Positions 18,401 to 28,861 of a stretch of 64,000 nt of DNA are shown here, piece after piece. The stretch is from Ramlibacter albus. GTDB lineage: Bacteria > Pseudomonadota > Gammaproteobacteria > Burkholderiales > Burkholderiaceae_C. Made by a program: the position numbers and the translations under genes. Every line of letters starts with the position of its first letter. Positions within the stretch are counted from its first letter, which is position 1. Where the stretch lies: NCBI RefSeq assembly GCF_014297445.1, contig NZ_JACORU010000001.1, positions 930,001-994,000 on the forward strand. Direction: 5' to 3'. Below the pieces are notes generated by a model. It ran no database searches, had not been told where the DNA came from, and saw only the letters and a program-made list of their open reading frames with translations.

Positions 18401-18853
18401 CTAACCCAGCGTGTCGTCGCCCCCGAGCACGCGGCGGATCACGTCGCCCGCGAAGCCGCGAGCCGCCAGGAACCGCGCCTGCTTCGCCCGCGCCGCCGCG
18501 TCCGCCGGCAGCTCGCCGAACTTCTTGCGCCAGACTTCGCGGGCGCGCTCCACTTCCGTCGCCTTGAGGCTGGCGACCGCGAGCGCGACGCGCTCGGCGT
18601 CCAGCCCCTTGGCCTGCAGCTCCTGCTTGATGCGGCCGGCGCCGAGGCGGGGCGCGCGGCGGTTCACGACCGAGTCCGCCACGCGCTGCTCGTCGATGAA
18701 GCCGCGCGCCTGCAGCTCGTCGAGCGCGCGCTTGAGCGTGCCCGGCTCCTGCTCGTGGGCGCGCAGCTTGCGCTCCAGCTCGGCGCGCGAGTGCTCGCGC
18801 ATGGCGAGCAGCCTGAGTGCGCGGCCCTTGAGCGACGGTTGCGCAAAGGCCAT
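18401..18853 (-). CDS. recX: Regulatory protein RecX
   Basis: 150 aa, helical, rich in Arg and Glu, made of three-helix repeats ([19 protein letters not shown], then [22 protein letters not shown]). RecX binds inside the RecA filament and limits its activity and growth. Begins 6 bases after the recA stop, so it is co-transcribed with recA and under the same LexA control. The length is normal for betaproteobacteria. Confidence 0.95.
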   Translation of the reverse strand: MAFAQPSLKGRALRLLAMREHSRAELERKLRAHEQEPGTLKRALDELQARGFIDEQRVADSVVNRRAPRLGAGRIKQELQAKGLDAERVALAVASLKATEVERAREVWRKKFGELPADAAARAKQARFLAARGFAGDVIRRVLGGDDTLG

Positions 18854-18859
18854 GAAGGC

Positions 18860-19918
<1,059 letters not shown>

Positions 19919-19964
19919 TCGAGGTTTCTCCTTGTGTGTCAATGGTTTGGGTTTGCCGCACCGG

Positions 19965-19980
19965 CTGTCTGGACAGACAG
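19965..19980 (-). promoter_or_regulatory. LexA (SOS) box of recA
   Basis: CTGTCTGGACAGACAG fits the CTGT-N8-ACAG consensus of beta/gammaproteobacterial LexA exactly, and lies 47 bases upstream of the recA ATG. A possible promoter (TTTACC, 18 bases, TAGAGT on the minus strand) lies just upstream, which would place the box at the transcription start. Confidence 0.85.
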
Positions 19981-20063
19981 GCTGGATGCATGGCCAGTAC
20001 TCTAACGGGCGAGGTACGCGCAGGTAAACAGGTTTTTTGGTCAGTTTGCCTTACGATTTGCGG

Positions 20064-20540
20064 ATGGACGACAACGACGACGGCTGGCGCCTCACCCACC
20101 TCGGCCGCCTGCTCGGCCACGCGATGCGCCGCTTCGACGAGCGCGTGCTCGACCTGATGGCGCACGACCTCGACGTGCCGCTGGCGCTGTCCAACCTCGC
20201 CGCGCGCGGGCAGGTGACGGCGGCGCATGTGCACATCACGCGGCACCTTGCGCTGGAGGGCTCGCGCCTCACGGACCTGGCCGAGCGCGCGGGCATGAGC
20301 AAGCAGGCGATGGGCGACCTCGTGGACCAGTGCGAAGCCTGGGGCCTCGTCACGCGCGAAGCCGATGCGCGCGACGCTCGCGCGCGGCTCGTCAAGTTCA
20401 CCGAGGCCGGCCTCGCGTGGCTGCACGCCTTCCGCGAGGCCGTCACGCAGGCCGAGGCGGAATTCCGCGAGGAGGTGGGCCCCGACGTCGCCACGGTGGT
20501 CGCGCTCGGGCTGGAAGCGTATGCTGGCGGGGCCAGTTGA
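20064..20540 (+). CDS. MarR-family transcriptional regulator
   Basis: Dimeric winged-helix repressor type, 158 aa from the ATG at 20064 ([14 protein letters not shown]). The DNA-binding part reads [33 protein letters not shown] (helix-turn-helix, ~75-105) followed by the wing with [15 protein letters not shown], as in MarR. It is divergent from recA and precedes the two-component pair by 24 bases, so it may be co-transcribed with them. The ligand is unknown. A start 27 bases upstream is possible but would sit close to the promoter region. Confidence 0.85.
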   Translation: MDDNDDGWRLTHLGRLLGHAMRRFDERVLDLMAHDLDVPLALSNLAARGQVTAAHVHITRHLALEGSRLTDLAERAGMSKQAMGDLVDQCEAWGLVTREADARDARARLVKFTEAGLAWLHAFREAVTQAEAEFREEVGPDVATVVALGLEAYAGGAS

Positions 20541-20564
20541 GCAGGACAGGACAGGAGACAAAGC

Positions 20565-21236
20565 ATGCGGATCCTCATCGCCGAAGACGACCAGGTGCTC
20601 GCCGACGGCTTGCTGCGATCCCTGCGCGCATCGGGCGCGGCGGTGGACCACGTGGCCAGCGGCACCGAAGCCGACGCGGCGCTCATGACCAACAACGAGT
20701 TCGACCTGCTGATCCTCGACCTGGGCCTGCCGAAGATGCACGGCCTCGAAGTGCTCAAGAAGCTGCGCGGGCGCGGCTCGTCGATGCCGGTGCTGATCCT
20801 CACGGCCGCCGACAGCGTCGAAGAGCGCGTCAAGGGCCTCGACTACGGCGCCGACGACTACATGGCCAAGCCGTTCTCGCTGCAGGAGCTGGAAGCGCGC
20901 GTGCGCGCGCTCACGCGCCGCGGCATGGGCGGCACCACCAGCACCATCAAGCACGGCCCGCTGGTGTACGACCAGGCCGGCCGTGTGGCCACCATCGACG
21001 GCAAGATGATCGAACTGTCCGCCCGCGAGCTGGGCCTGCTGGAGGTGCTGCTGCAGCGCGCCGGGCGCCTGGTCAGCAAGGACCAGCTCGTCGAGCGCCT
21101 GTGCGAGTGGGGCGAGGAGGTCAGCAACAACGCGATCGAGGTGTACATCCACCGCCTGCGCAAGAAGATCGAGAAGGGGCCGATCCGCATCGCGACGGTC
21201 CGGGGGCTTGGGTATTGCCTCGAGAAGATCCCCTGA
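20565..21236 (+). CDS. OmpR-family response regulator (TctD/QseB-like)
   Basis: 223 aa: receiver domain (1-~115) with acidic pocket E7-D8-D9, phosphoacceptor D52 (LLILDLGLP), T80-region LTAAD and K102-type YMAKPFS; then an OmpR-type winged helix (~125-220) ending [42 protein letters not shown] site precedes the ATG. Five bases separate it from the sensor kinase, its obvious partner. TctD-like regulators often control tricarboxylate uptake, but no such transporter is in the window. Confidence 0.95.
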   Translation: MRILIAEDDQVLADGLLRSLRASGAAVDHVASGTEADAALMTNNEFDLLILDLGLPKMHGLEVLKKLRGRGSSMPVLILTAADSVEERVKGLDYGADDYMAKPFSLQELEARVRALTRRGMGGTTSTIKHGPLVYDQAGRVATIDGKMIELSARELGLLEVLLQRAGRLVSKDQLVERLCEWGEEVSNNAIEVYIHRLRKKIEKGPIRIATVRGLGYCLEKIP

Positions 21237-21241
21237 GCTGA

Positions 21242-22720
21242 ATGAAGATTTTCCAGCGTGAGCAGCGCTCGCTGTTCGGCGAGATCCTGGACTGGATGCT
21301 CACCCCACTGCTGCTGCTGTGGCCGGTGAGCCTGGCGCTGACCTGGCTCGTCGCGCAGAGCATCGCCACCAAGCCCTTCGACCGCGCGCTGGAGTTCAAC
21401 GTGCAGGCGCTCGCGCAGTACGTGGCCGCGCAGAACGGGCGCGTCGCGTTCAACCTCACGCGGCCAGCGCGCGAGGTGCTGCGCGCCGACGACTCCGACC
21501 TCGTGTACTACCAGGTGATGGGCCCGCGTGCCGAGTTCGTCTCCGGCGAGCGCGACTTCCCGCTCCCCTCCGAGGACGAGCTGCCGCAGGTGGGCGAGGT
21601 CAAGCTGCGCGACGACGAGATGCGCGGCCTCGACCTGCGCGTGGCCTACACCTGGGTCCGGCTGGACCTGCCCGGCAGCCCCACCGCGCTGGTGCAGGTA
21701 GCGGAGACGCGCGAGAAGCGATCGATCCTCGCCACGGAAATCATCAAGGGCGTGATGCTGCCCCAGCTCGTGATCCTGCCGCTGGCCGTGTTGCTGGTGT
21801 GGCTGGCGCTCGTGCGCGGCATCCAGCCGCTGTCGAAGCTGGAGGAGCGCATCCGCCAGCGCAAGCCGGACGACCTGAGCCCGCTGGACGACAAGGCCGT
21901 GCCGCTGGAAGTGGCGCCGCTCGTGTCCTCCGTGAACGACCTGCTCACGCGGCTGAAGGATTCCATCGCCACCCAGAAGCGCTTCCTCGCCGATGCCGCG
22001 CACCAGCTGAAGACGCCGCTCGCCGGCCTGCGCATGCAGGCGGACCTTGCGCAGCGCGAAGGCTCGGACGCCGACGCGCTGAAGCAGTCGCTGCACCAGA
22101 TCGCGCGCTCCAGCATCCGCGCCACGCACACCGTCAACCAGCTGCTCGCACTCGCGCGTGCCGAGACCAGCGGCAAGACGATCGTCCGGCAGCCCTGCGA
22201 CCTCGCCGCGCTGACCATGGAAGCGATCCAGGACTCGCTGCCCCGCGCGATGGACAAGCGCCTGGACCTGGGCTACGACGGCGTCGAGCCCGGCGCGCCG
22301 GGCGTCACGCTGCGCGGCAACCCGACGCTGCTCAAGGAGATGGTGCGCAACCTGCTGGACAACGCGATCGCGTACACGCCGTCCAGCGCCGAGTCACCGG
22401 GCGTGATCACGGCCCGCGTGCTCGCGGATCCCTTTGGCGGCGTGCTCGTGCTGCAGGTGGAGGACTCCGGGCCCGGGATCCCCGAGGGCGAACGCGAGCT
22501 GGTGCTCCAGCCCTTCTATCGCGCGCTCGGCACCGGCGTCGACGGCTCCGGGCTGGGCCTGCCCATCGTGCTGGAGATCGCGCGGCAGCACGGCGCCGGC
22601 ATCGCGATCGAGGACGCGCGCCCCGGGCAGGTGCCGCCGGGCACTCGCGTGTCGGTGCGCTTCGTCGTGTCGCAGGACGCCGAGGAAGACGCTACCGCCC
22701 GCGTTCAAGAAGCCTTGTAG
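21242..22720 (+). CDS. Sensor histidine kinase (TctE-like)
   Basis: 492 aa, two membrane helices (residues ~18-40 and ~165-190) flanking a ~120-residue periplasmic sensor, then a HAMP-like linker, dimerisation domain with H254 in [13 protein letters not shown], and ATPase domain ([12 protein letters not shown]-box; [26 protein letters not shown]). Complete and probably active. The [22 protein letters not shown]-terminus is like TctE. It shares its operon with the regulator. Its final 16 bases overlap the end of the convergent GST gene. Confidence 0.95.
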   Translation: MKIFQREQRSLFGEILDWMLTPLLLLWPVSLALTWLVAQSIATKPFDRALEFNVQALAQYVAAQNGRVAFNLTRPAREVLRADDSDLVYYQVMGPRAEFVSGERDFPLPSEDELPQVGEVKLRDDEMRGLDLRVAYTWVRLDLPGSPTALVQVAETREKRSILATEIIKGVMLPQLVILPLAVLLVWLALVRGIQPLSKLEERIRQRKPDDLSPLDDKAVPLEVAPLVSSVNDLLTRLKDSIATQKRFLADAAHQLKTPLAGLRMQADLAQREGSDADALKQSLHQIARSSIRATHTVNQLLALARAETSGKTIVRQPCDLAALTMEAIQDSLPRAMDKRLDLGYDGVEPGAPGVTLRGNPTLLKEMVRNLLDNAIAYTPSSAESPGVITARVLADPFGGVLVLQVEDSGPGIPEGERELVLQPFYRALGTGVDGSGLGLPIVLEIARQHGAGIAIEDARPGQVPPGTRVSVRFVVSQDAEEDATARVQEAL

Positions 22721-23364
22721 AGATTCAGCTGCAGCTTCTCGCGCTCGATCACGCGGGCGGCGGCCGGGTGCGCCGCGAGTTTCTGCACGTGCGCCCACAG
22801 CGCGGTGAAGGTGGTCGGGTCGAGCCCCGCGAAGCCGGACCAGCGGCACAGCGTGAGCGCGTAGGCATCGACCGCGCCCGGCTTGTCGCCGGTGAGCCAC
22901 GCCTGGCCCTTCGCCGCGGCGCCCGCCACGATCGCGTCGAGCTCACCCAGCAGGCCCGCATAGCGCCGCGCGTTGAACGCCTTCACGTCGGCCTGCGCGG
23001 CCTCCTCACCTGCGAAAGTCGAAGGCCGGAACACGTGCGTGAACGTCGGGTGCACCGTGTTGTTCATCCAGCACAGCAGCTCCATGCCCTTGGCCCGCGC
23101 CAGGCCGTCCCGCGGCAGGAAGCCGTGCTGCGGGAACTTCGCGTCGAGGTAGCACACGATGGCCACGATCTGGTTGATGTTCTCGCCGCCGTCCGCGAGC
23201 ACCGGCACCTGCCCGCGCGGGTTGATCGCCAGGTATTCCGGCGTGCGCTGCTCGCCCTTGTGCAGCTTGACCAGCACCGGCTCGAACGGCGCGCCGGACA
23301 GCTCGAGCAGCACGTGGGGCACGAACGAACACGCTCCGGGCGCGTAATACAGCTTCAGGCTCAT
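22705..23364 (-). CDS. Glutathione S-transferase family protein (beta-like)
   Basis: 219 aa cytosolic enzyme. N-terminal thioredoxin-fold domain (MSLKLYYAPGACSFVPHVLL) with the serine/cysteine pair in APGACS used by bacterial beta-class GSTs, the cis-proline loop NPRGQVPVL and the glutathione-binding region after it; an all-helical C-terminal domain follows (KGQAWLTGDKPGAVDAYAL). Substrate not predictable. It is the last gene of a minus-strand run with the SPOR protein, 28 bases away. Confidence 0.88.
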   Translation of the reverse strand: MSLKLYYAPGACSFVPHVLLELSGAPFEPVLVKLHKGEQRTPEYLAINPRGQVPVLADGGENINQIVAIVCYLDAKFPQHGFLPRDGLARAKGMELLCWMNNTVHPTFTHVFRPSTFAGEEAAQADVKAFNARRYAGLLGELDAIVAGAAAKGQAWLTGDKPGAVDAYALTLCRWSGFAGLDPTTFTALWAHVQKLAAHPAAARVIEREKLQLNLYKAS

Positions 23365-23392
23365 TCCGGTCTCCTTGTCGTCTCTTCCGACG

Positions 23393-24055
23393 TCACATGC
23401 CGCGGCACGGCCGCAGCGTCTTGCCGCCCAGGATGGGCTTGAGTTCCTCGAGGCGCGGGCGCAGCGCGTCGTCGACCGCCGGCAGCACCAGCCGCAGCCC
23501 CTTGGTTTCGCCGCGCTCCTGCACGACGCGCGCGGTGCGCACGCCGCGTTGCGCGAGGTTTTCGAGGTGTCGGTTGGCGTCGGCCTGCGAGGTGAAGCCG
23601 CCCAGCGACAGCCCGGGCTCCAGCGTGGTGTTGGACAGCGGCTCGAACGAGATGCCCAGCTGGCGCAGCTCGCCCTTCTTGCGGGCCACCAGCTCGTCGC
23701 TCGCGTACTTGCCCATGTAGACGATCCAGCGCGCCGGCTCGGCGCTGGTCTCCAGCATCCAGCTGCCGGTGGGCCAGCCTTCGAGCAGGCTGCTGAGCGC
23801 GGTGGACTGCGTCTCCTCCAGCGTGCCGGCCTGCAGGCATTCCGGCGGGCGGGGCGTGCCGGCGGCGGCGGCCTCGGCCCGGCGGGCCTCGTCGGCGCGC
23901 AGCACCCGCAACGCCTCGGGCCGAAGCTGCTGCGCCATGCGCTGCGGCTCCGACTGCTGCGCCGGCCCGAAGCCCCAGGGCAGCATGTAGCCCTGCGACC
24001 AGGCGAAATAGGCGCCGTTGGCCAGCAGCAGGGCGAGGACGAGCAGGCGGAGCAT
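23393..24055 (-). CDS. SPOR-domain membrane protein
   Basis: 220 aa with one N-terminal membrane anchor (LRLLVLALLLANGAYFAWSQ). The middle is Ala/Arg-rich linker; residues ~115-190 fold like a SPOR domain (WIVYMGKYASDELVARKKGEL ... GLSLGGFTSQADANRHLENL), which binds denuded peptidoglycan at the septum. The remaining C-terminus is unassigned. It starts 6 bases after birA, so it belongs to the SET-birA-SPOR run. Confidence 0.8.
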   Translation of the reverse strand: MLRLLVLALLLANGAYFAWSQGYMLPWGFGPAQQSEPQRMAQQLRPEALRVLRADEARRAEAAAAGTPRPPECLQAGTLEETQSTALSSLLEGWPTGSWMLETSAEPARWIVYMGKYASDELVARKKGELRQLGISFEPLSNTTLEPGLSLGGFTSQADANRHLENLAQRGVRTARVVQERGETKGLRLVLPAVDDALRPRLEELKPILGGKTLRPCRGM

Positions 24056-24061
24056 CGGCGT

Positions 24062-24790
24062 TCAGGGGCGGGGGCGCACGCTCACTTCGGAGCTGGTGAC
24101 GGTGCGCATGCCCGCCGCAGTATGCACGAGCAGGGCGCCGGCTTCGCTCACGCCGTGGGCCGTGCCGGCCGTGCCGTCGGAGAGCTGCACCTCGCGGTCG
24201 CGCAGGACGTCGCGGGCGTTGAAGCGCGCCTGGAAGGGCGTGAAGCCGTAGGCCTCGAAGGCCTCCAGCGCGGCCAGCAGCGGGGCTCCAAGGCGCTGCA
24301 GCGCCGTGTCCGCGGTGACGGCAGGGTCGAGGTCCTGCAGGGCGGCCGGCGGCGTGGAAAGCCCCGTTTCCGGCCGCGGCGCGATGTTGATGCCCACCCC
24401 GACCACCGCGTAGCGCCCGGCCGCGGCGCCCTCGCCGAAGCTGGCCGTCTCCACCAGGATGCCCCCCAGCTTGCGGTCGGCCACCCACAGGTCGTTGGGC
24501 CATTTCAGCCCCACCTGCGGGTGCAGGCTCTCGGCCAGGCTCACCCCGACGGCCAGGGACAGCCCCGACCAGTCGGCCGGCGCCAGCTTGAGGCCCAGGG
24601 AAAAGGTCAGCGACTCGCCGGCCCGGCTCACCCAGCCGCGCCCGAGGCGCCCACGCCCGGCCGTCTGCTCCCGCGCCACCAGCAGCACCCGGCCGGTGCG
24701 GCCGGCGCGCGCACGGCGCATCAGCTCGGAGTTGGTGGAGTCGATCTCGTCCACCACCTCCACCGCGCAGCCGGGCAGCCGGAGCTTCAT
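24062..24790 (-). CDS. birA: Biotin--[acetyl-CoA-carboxylase] ligase, catalytic domain only
   Basis: 242 aa; attaches biotin to the carrier subunit of acetyl-CoA carboxylase. Motifs: EIDSTNSELMRRA, EQTAGRGRLGRGWVS (biotinyl-AMP loop), and LKWPNDLWVADRKLGGILVE. There is no N-terminal helix-turn-helix, so unlike E. coli BirA it cannot repress a bio operon by itself. The ATG at 24790 overlaps the stop of the SET gene (ATGA), so translation is coupled. Confidence 0.95.
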   Translation of the reverse strand: MKLRLPGCAVEVVDEIDSTNSELMRRARAGRTGRVLLVAREQTAGRGRLGRGWVSRAGESLTFSLGLKLAPADWSGLSLAVGVSLAESLHPQVGLKWPNDLWVADRKLGGILVETASFGEGAAAGRYAVVGVGINIAPRPETGLSTPPAALQDLDPAVTADTALQRLGAPLLAALEAFEAYGFTPFQARFNARDVLRDREVQLSDGTAGTAHGVSEAGALLVHTAAGMRTVTSSEVSVRPRP

Positions 24791-25239
24791 CGTCCCCGCT
24801 TGGGCGCGAGCATGGTCCCGCGGCAGTTCTTCGCGCCGCAGCGGCACTCGTACTCGGCCTTGAGCTTCTTCGTGTAGGGCTCGTCGATGATCAGGCCGTA
24901 GTCGTAGTTGAGCTCCTCGCCCGGCTTGATCTTCCTCAGGGCCTTGATGAACACCCGGCCCTCCACCTCGTCCGCCTCGCAATTGGGCTGGCAGGAGTGG
25001 TTGATCCACCGCGCCGCGTTGCCGCCGACCGCCGCGTCGATGACGTTGCCGTCGTCGAGGCTGAAGTAGAAAGTGTGGTTGGGGTCGCTGGGGTCGTGGG
25101 GGTGGCGGTCCTGTGCCTCCTCCCAGGAAATGAGCTCCCCGACGTACTCGATGATCTCCTCCCCTTTGGCGATTTCCGTGAGCGCGAAGACGCCCTTCCC
25201 GTGGACGCCCGACTTGCGGACCTGGATCCTTCTGGCCAT
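24787..25239 (-). CDS. SET-domain lysine methyltransferase-like protein
   Basis: 150 aa, the ATG at 25239 giving MARRIQVRKSGVHGKGVFA. It is a nearly pure SET domain: GVHGKGVFALTEIAKGEEI (SAM site), NHSCQPNCEADE (pseudoknot), ELNYDYG, and a post-SET cysteine cluster CRCGAKNCRG that would bind zinc with the Cys of NHSCQPNC. All catalytic motifs look intact. Eukaryote-like SET proteins occur in Burkholderiales and Chlamydia; bacterial substrates are poorly known (histone-like or ribosomal proteins are candidates). It is divergent from topoisomerase III and coupled to birA downstream. Confidence 0.9.
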   Translation of the reverse strand: MARRIQVRKSGVHGKGVFALTEIAKGEEIIEYVGELISWEEAQDRHPHDPSDPNHTFYFSLDDGNVIDAAVGGNAARWINHSCQPNCEADEVEGRVFIKALRKIKPGEELNYDYGLIIDEPYTKKLKAEYECRCGAKNCRGTMLAPKRGR

Positions 25240-25267
25240 GTTTCCCAAAGTTCTGTTAATTTGAATT

Positions 25268-25307
25268 CGTACACGTGCGCGCGCGTGTGCGCGTACGCGC
25301 ACGCGCG
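25268..25307. repeat. 40-bp alternating purine-pyrimidine tract with 16-bp palindrome
   Basis: Every step from 25268 to 25307 alternates pyrimidine and purine, mainly CG and CA/TG steps, a sequence type that readily forms Z-DNA under negative supercoiling. It contains the perfect palindrome GTGCGCGTACGCGCAC (25287-25302). It fills the promoter gap between the divergent SET and topoisomerase III genes. Confidence 0.8.
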
Positions 25308-25339
25308 AGGCGAAGGGTGGATTGTAGAGACAGGTGCCG

Positions 25340-28258
25340 ATGGGAAAGATACTTGTGATTGCCGAGAAGCCTTCCGTGGCGCAGGACATCGTCCGCGCGC
25401 TGACGCCGGAGGTGGGCAAGTTCGAAAAACACGACGAGTACTTCGAGAACGAGAAGTACATCGTCACCAGCGCCGTGGGCCACCTCGTGGAGATCCACGC
25501 GCCGGAGGAGTTCGACGTCAAGCGCGGCAAGTGGAGCTTCGCCCACCTGCCCGTGATACCGCCGTACTTCGACCTCAAACCGGTGGACAAGACCAAGTCG
25601 CGCCTGAACGCGGTGGTCAAGCTCGCCAAGCGCAAGGACGTCACCGAGCTGGTGAACGCCTGCGACGCGGGGCGCGAGGGCGAGCTCATCTTCCGGCTGA
25701 TCGAGCAGTACGCCGGCGGCGCCAAGCCGCTGGGCAAACCGGTGCGGCGGCTGTGGCTGCAGTCGATGACGCCGCAGGCCATCCGCGAAGGGTTCGAGCG
25801 GCTGCGCAGCGACAAGCAGATGGAAGGCCTGGCGCACGCGGCGCGCTCGCGCTCCGAGGCCGACTGGCTGGTGGGCATCAACGGCACGCGCGCGATGACC
25901 GCGTTCAACTCGCGCGACGGCGGCTTCTTCCTGACGACCGTGGGCCGGGTGCAGACGCCCACGCTCGCCGTGGTGGTGGAGCGCGAAGAGCAGATCCGCA
26001 AGTTCGTCAGCCGCGACTACTGGGAAGTGCACGCCAGCTTCCTCGCCGCGGCGGGCGAGTACCCGGGCAAGTGGTTCGACCCGAAGTGGAAGAAGGACGA
26101 GGAAGACCCGGAGAAAAGGGCCGACCGCGTCTGGACGCAGAAGGAAGCGCAGGCCATTGCCGATGCCGTGCGCGGCAAGCCCGCGACCGTCACCGAGGAA
26201 TCGAAGCCGACCACGCAGGCTTCGCCGCTGCTCTTCGACCTCACCTCTCTGCAGCGCGAAGCCAACGGCCGCTTCGGCTACTCCGCCAAGACCACGCTCG
26301 CGCTCGCGCAGTCGCTGTACGAGCGGCACAAAGCGCTGACGTATCCGCGTACCGATTCGCGCCACCTGCCCGGCGACTACGTGAAGGTGGTGCACCAGAC
26401 CATGGGCATGCTCGCGCAAAGCGGCATGAAGCACCTCGCGCCGTTCGCGCAGCAGGCCGTCGACAACAACTACGTCAAGCCGACCAAGCGCGTGTTCGAC
26501 GACAGCAAGGTGTCGGACCACTTCGCGATCATCCCGACGCTGCAGGCGCCGCATGGGTTGTCGGACGCGGAGCAGCGCATCTACGACCTCGTCGTGCGCC
26601 GCTTCCTGGCCATCTTCTTCCCGAGCGCGGAGTTCCTCGAGACGACGCGAATCAGCCAGGTCGTGGGCCACCACTTCCGATCGCAGGGCAAGGTGCTGGT
26701 CAACCCCGGCTGGCTCGCGATCTACGGCAAGGAGGCCGACACCGGCGAGGAAGAGAACACCAAGGTGCTGGTGGCCGTGAAGCCCGGCGAGATGGTTCGC
26801 ACGGAAAGCGTCGACGTGAAGGGCCTGAAGACCCGCCCGCCCGCGCGCTACAGCGAAGCCACGCTGCTGGGCGCGATGGAAGGCGCGGGCAAGTTCATCG
26901 AGGACGACGAGCTGCGCGAGGCGATGCACGAGAAGGGGCTGGGCACGCCGGCGACACGCGCGTCCATCATCGAAGGGCTGATCAACGAGAAGTACATGCT
27001 GCGCGAAGGGCGCGAGCTGATCCCCACCGCCAAGGCTTTCCAGCTGATGACGCTGCTGCGCGGCCTGGGCGTGGAGGAGCTCTCCAAGCCCGAGCTCACC
27101 GGCGAGTGGGAATACAAGCTCGCGCAGATGGAGCACGGCAAGCTCTCGCGCGAAGCCTTCATGAGCGAGATCGCCGACATGGCGGCGCGCATCGTCAAGA
27201 AGGCGAAGGAGTACGACCGCGACACGGTCCCCGGCGACTACGCGACGCTGCACACGCCTTGCCCCAACTGCGGCGGCGTGGTGCAGGAGACGTACCGCCG
27301 CTACAACTGCGTGGGCAAACCGAAGCAGCCGCCTTGCGGTTTCTCGTTCACGAAGATCCCGGCCGGGCGCGCGTTCGAGCTCGACGAAGTGGAGGCCTTC
27401 CTGCAGAACAAGCGCATCGGGCCGCTGCAGGGCTTCCGCTCCAAGGCGGGCTGGCCGTTCACGGCGGAGCTCGTGCTGAAGTTCGACGAGGAGGAGAAGA
27501 ACTGGAAGCTGGAGTTCGACTTCGGCAACGAGGACGACCCGGCGCAGACCGGCGAGATCGTCGACTTCTCCGGCCAGGAGCCCCTGGGCCCATGCCCCAA
27601 GTGCGGCGGCCGTGTGTTCGAGCTCGGGGGCAACTACGTGTGCGAGAACGCGGTGCCGACCGAGAAGCACCCCGTGCCCACGTGCGACTTCAAGAGCGGC
27701 AAGGTCATCCTGCAGCAACCCGTGGAGCGCGAGCAGATGCAGAAGCTCCTGGCCACCGGCAAGACGGACCTGCTGGACAAGTTCATCTCGATGCGCACGC
27801 GGCGGCCGTTCAAGGCCTTCCTCGTGTACGACAAGGAAGCCGGCAAGGTGAACTTCGAGTTCGAGCCGCGTGCGTCGAAGTTCCCGCCGCGCAAGGGCGC
27901 GCCCGCCAAGGCCGCGCCTGCGGCGAAGAAGGCGCCGGCCGCGAAGAAGGCTGCCGCACCCGCGAAGAAAGCCGCGCCCGCCAGGAAGGCAGCCGCGAAG
28001 AAGGCCACGAACCGCAAGAGCGGGCCCGGCCTCACGCCGAGCGCGGAGCTCGCCGACGTGATCGGCAACGAACCCGTCGCGCGCACCGAAGCCACGAAGA
28101 AGATCTGGGACTACATCAAGGCGCACGGCCTGCAGGACGCGAAGGACAAGCGCACCATCAACGGCGACGAGAAGCTGCGCAAGGTGTTCGGCAAGCCGAG
28201 CGTGACGATGTTCGAGCTGGCCGGCGTGCTGGGCAAGCACTTGTCGAAGGGGGAGTGA
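25340..28258 (+). CDS. topB: DNA topoisomerase III with C-terminal SWIB domain
   Basis: 972 aa type IA topoisomerase. TOPRIM domain at the start (MGKILVIAEKPSVAQDI; DAGREGELI metal site), catalytic tyrosine Y335 in YPRTDSRHL, then the cleavage/strand-passage domains. Two CxxC zinc motifs follow (CPNCGGVV near 640; CPKCGGRV near 755), then a long Lys/Ala linker (~855-892) like histone H1 tails, and finally ~80 residues of SWIB/MDM2 type (PSAELADVIG ... KIWDYIKAHGLQD ... RTINGDEKLRKVFG). ATG at 25340 chosen over a GTG 6 bases upstream. Relaxes negative supercoils and decatenates; the tail probably adds DNA or protein contacts (inference). Confidence 0.95.
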   Translation: MGKILVIAEKPSVAQDIVRALTPEVGKFEKHDEYFENEKYIVTSAVGHLVEIHAPEEFDVKRGKWSFAHLPVIPPYFDLKPVDKTKSRLNAVVKLAKRKDVTELVNACDAGREGELIFRLIEQYAGGAKPLGKPVRRLWLQSMTPQAIREGFERLRSDKQMEGLAHAARSRSEADWLVGINGTRAMTAFNSRDGGFFLTTVGRVQTPTLAVVVEREEQIRKFVSRDYWEVHASFLAAAGEYPGKWFDPKWKKDEEDPEKRADRVWTQKEAQAIADAVRGKPATVTEESKPTTQASPLLFDLTSLQREANGRFGYSAKTTLALAQSLYERHKALTYPRTDSRHLPGDYVKVVHQTMGMLAQSGMKHLAPFAQQAVDNNYVKPTKRVFDDSKVSDHFAIIPTLQAPHGLSDAEQRIYDLVVRRFLAIFFPSAEFLETTRISQVVGHHFRSQGKVLVNPGWLAIYGKEADTGEEENTKVLVAVKPGEMVRTESVDVKGLKTRPPARYSEATLLGAMEGAGKFIEDDELREAMHEKGLGTPATRASIIEGLINEKYMLREGRELIPTAKAFQLMTLLRGLGVEELSKPELTGEWEYKLAQMEHGKLSREAFMSEIADMAARIVKKAKEYDRDTVPGDYATLHTPCPNCGGVVQETYRRYNCVGKPKQPPCGFSFTKIPAGRAFELDEVEAFLQNKRIGPLQGFRSKAGWPFTAELVLKFDEEEKNWKLEFDFGNEDDPAQTGEIVDFSGQEPLGPCPKCGGRVFELGGNYVCENAVPTEKHPVPTCDFKSGKVILQQPVEREQMQKLLATGKTDLLDKFISMRTRRPFKAFLVYDKEAGKVNFEFEPRASKFPPRKGAPAKAAPAAKKAPAAKKAAAPAKKAAPARKAAAKKATNRKSGPGLTPSAELADVIGNEPVARTEATKKIWDYIKAHGLQDAKDKRTINGDEKLRKVFGKPSVTMFELAGVLGKHLSKGE

Positions 28259-28297
28259 CCGGGGCATGATGCGGCCTCACCCAGAAGGAGGCCCACC

Positions 28298-28861
28298 ATG
28301 CAACGCAAACTGCTCGCCGCGGCGCTGTTGATCGCCGCCACCGGTGCCCACGCCGCCGGCTTCAAGCTCGAAAGCCCGGACATCAAGGCCAACGCCATGA
28401 TGGACAAGAAGTGGGAAGCCAACGTGTTCGGCTGCTCGGGCGAGAACAAGTCGCCCGCGCTCAAGTGGAGCGGCGCGCCCAAGGACACCAAGAGCTTCGC
28501 CGTCACGGTGTACGACCCCGATGCGCCGACCGGCTCGGGCTTCTGGCACTGGTTCGTCTACAACATCCCGGCCAACGTCACCGAGCTCAAGCTCGATGCG
28601 GGCAACCAGAGCGGCGCCAACCTGCCGCAGGGCGCGAAGCAGAACCGCATCGACTACGGTTTCGCCGGCTGGGGCGGCGCGTGCCCGCCCGAGGGCGACA
28701 AGCCGCACCGCTACATCTTCACCGTGCATGCGCTCAAGACCGACAAGCTGGACTTGCCCGCGGATGCAACGGCAGCCGTGGCGGGCTTCATGACCAACGC
28801 GAACACGATCGCGAAGGCAAGCTTCACCGCGAAGTACGGGCGGGCGAAGGCGAAGAAGTGA
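28298..28861 (+). CDS. YbhB/YbcL-family PEBP-like exported protein
   Basis: 187 aa with a clear Sec signal peptide (MQRKLLAAALLIAATGAHA, cut near residue 19). The mature part has the phosphatidylethanolamine-binding-protein fold signatures: CSGENKSPALKW, YDPDAPTGSGFWHW and CPPEGDKPHRYIF. Bacterial members are called Raf-kinase-inhibitor-like by homology only; their ligand is unknown. An AAGGAGG site gives the start. Its stop overlaps the GTG start of the deaminase gene. Confidence 0.93.
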   Translation: MQRKLLAAALLIAATGAHAAGFKLESPDIKANAMMDKKWEANVFGCSGENKSPALKWSGAPKDTKSFAVTVYDPDAPTGSGFWHWFVYNIPANVTELKLDAGNQSGANLPQGAKQNRIDYGFAGWGGACPPEGDKPHRYIFTVHALKTDKLDLPADATAAVAGFMTNANTIAKASFTAKYGRAKAKK

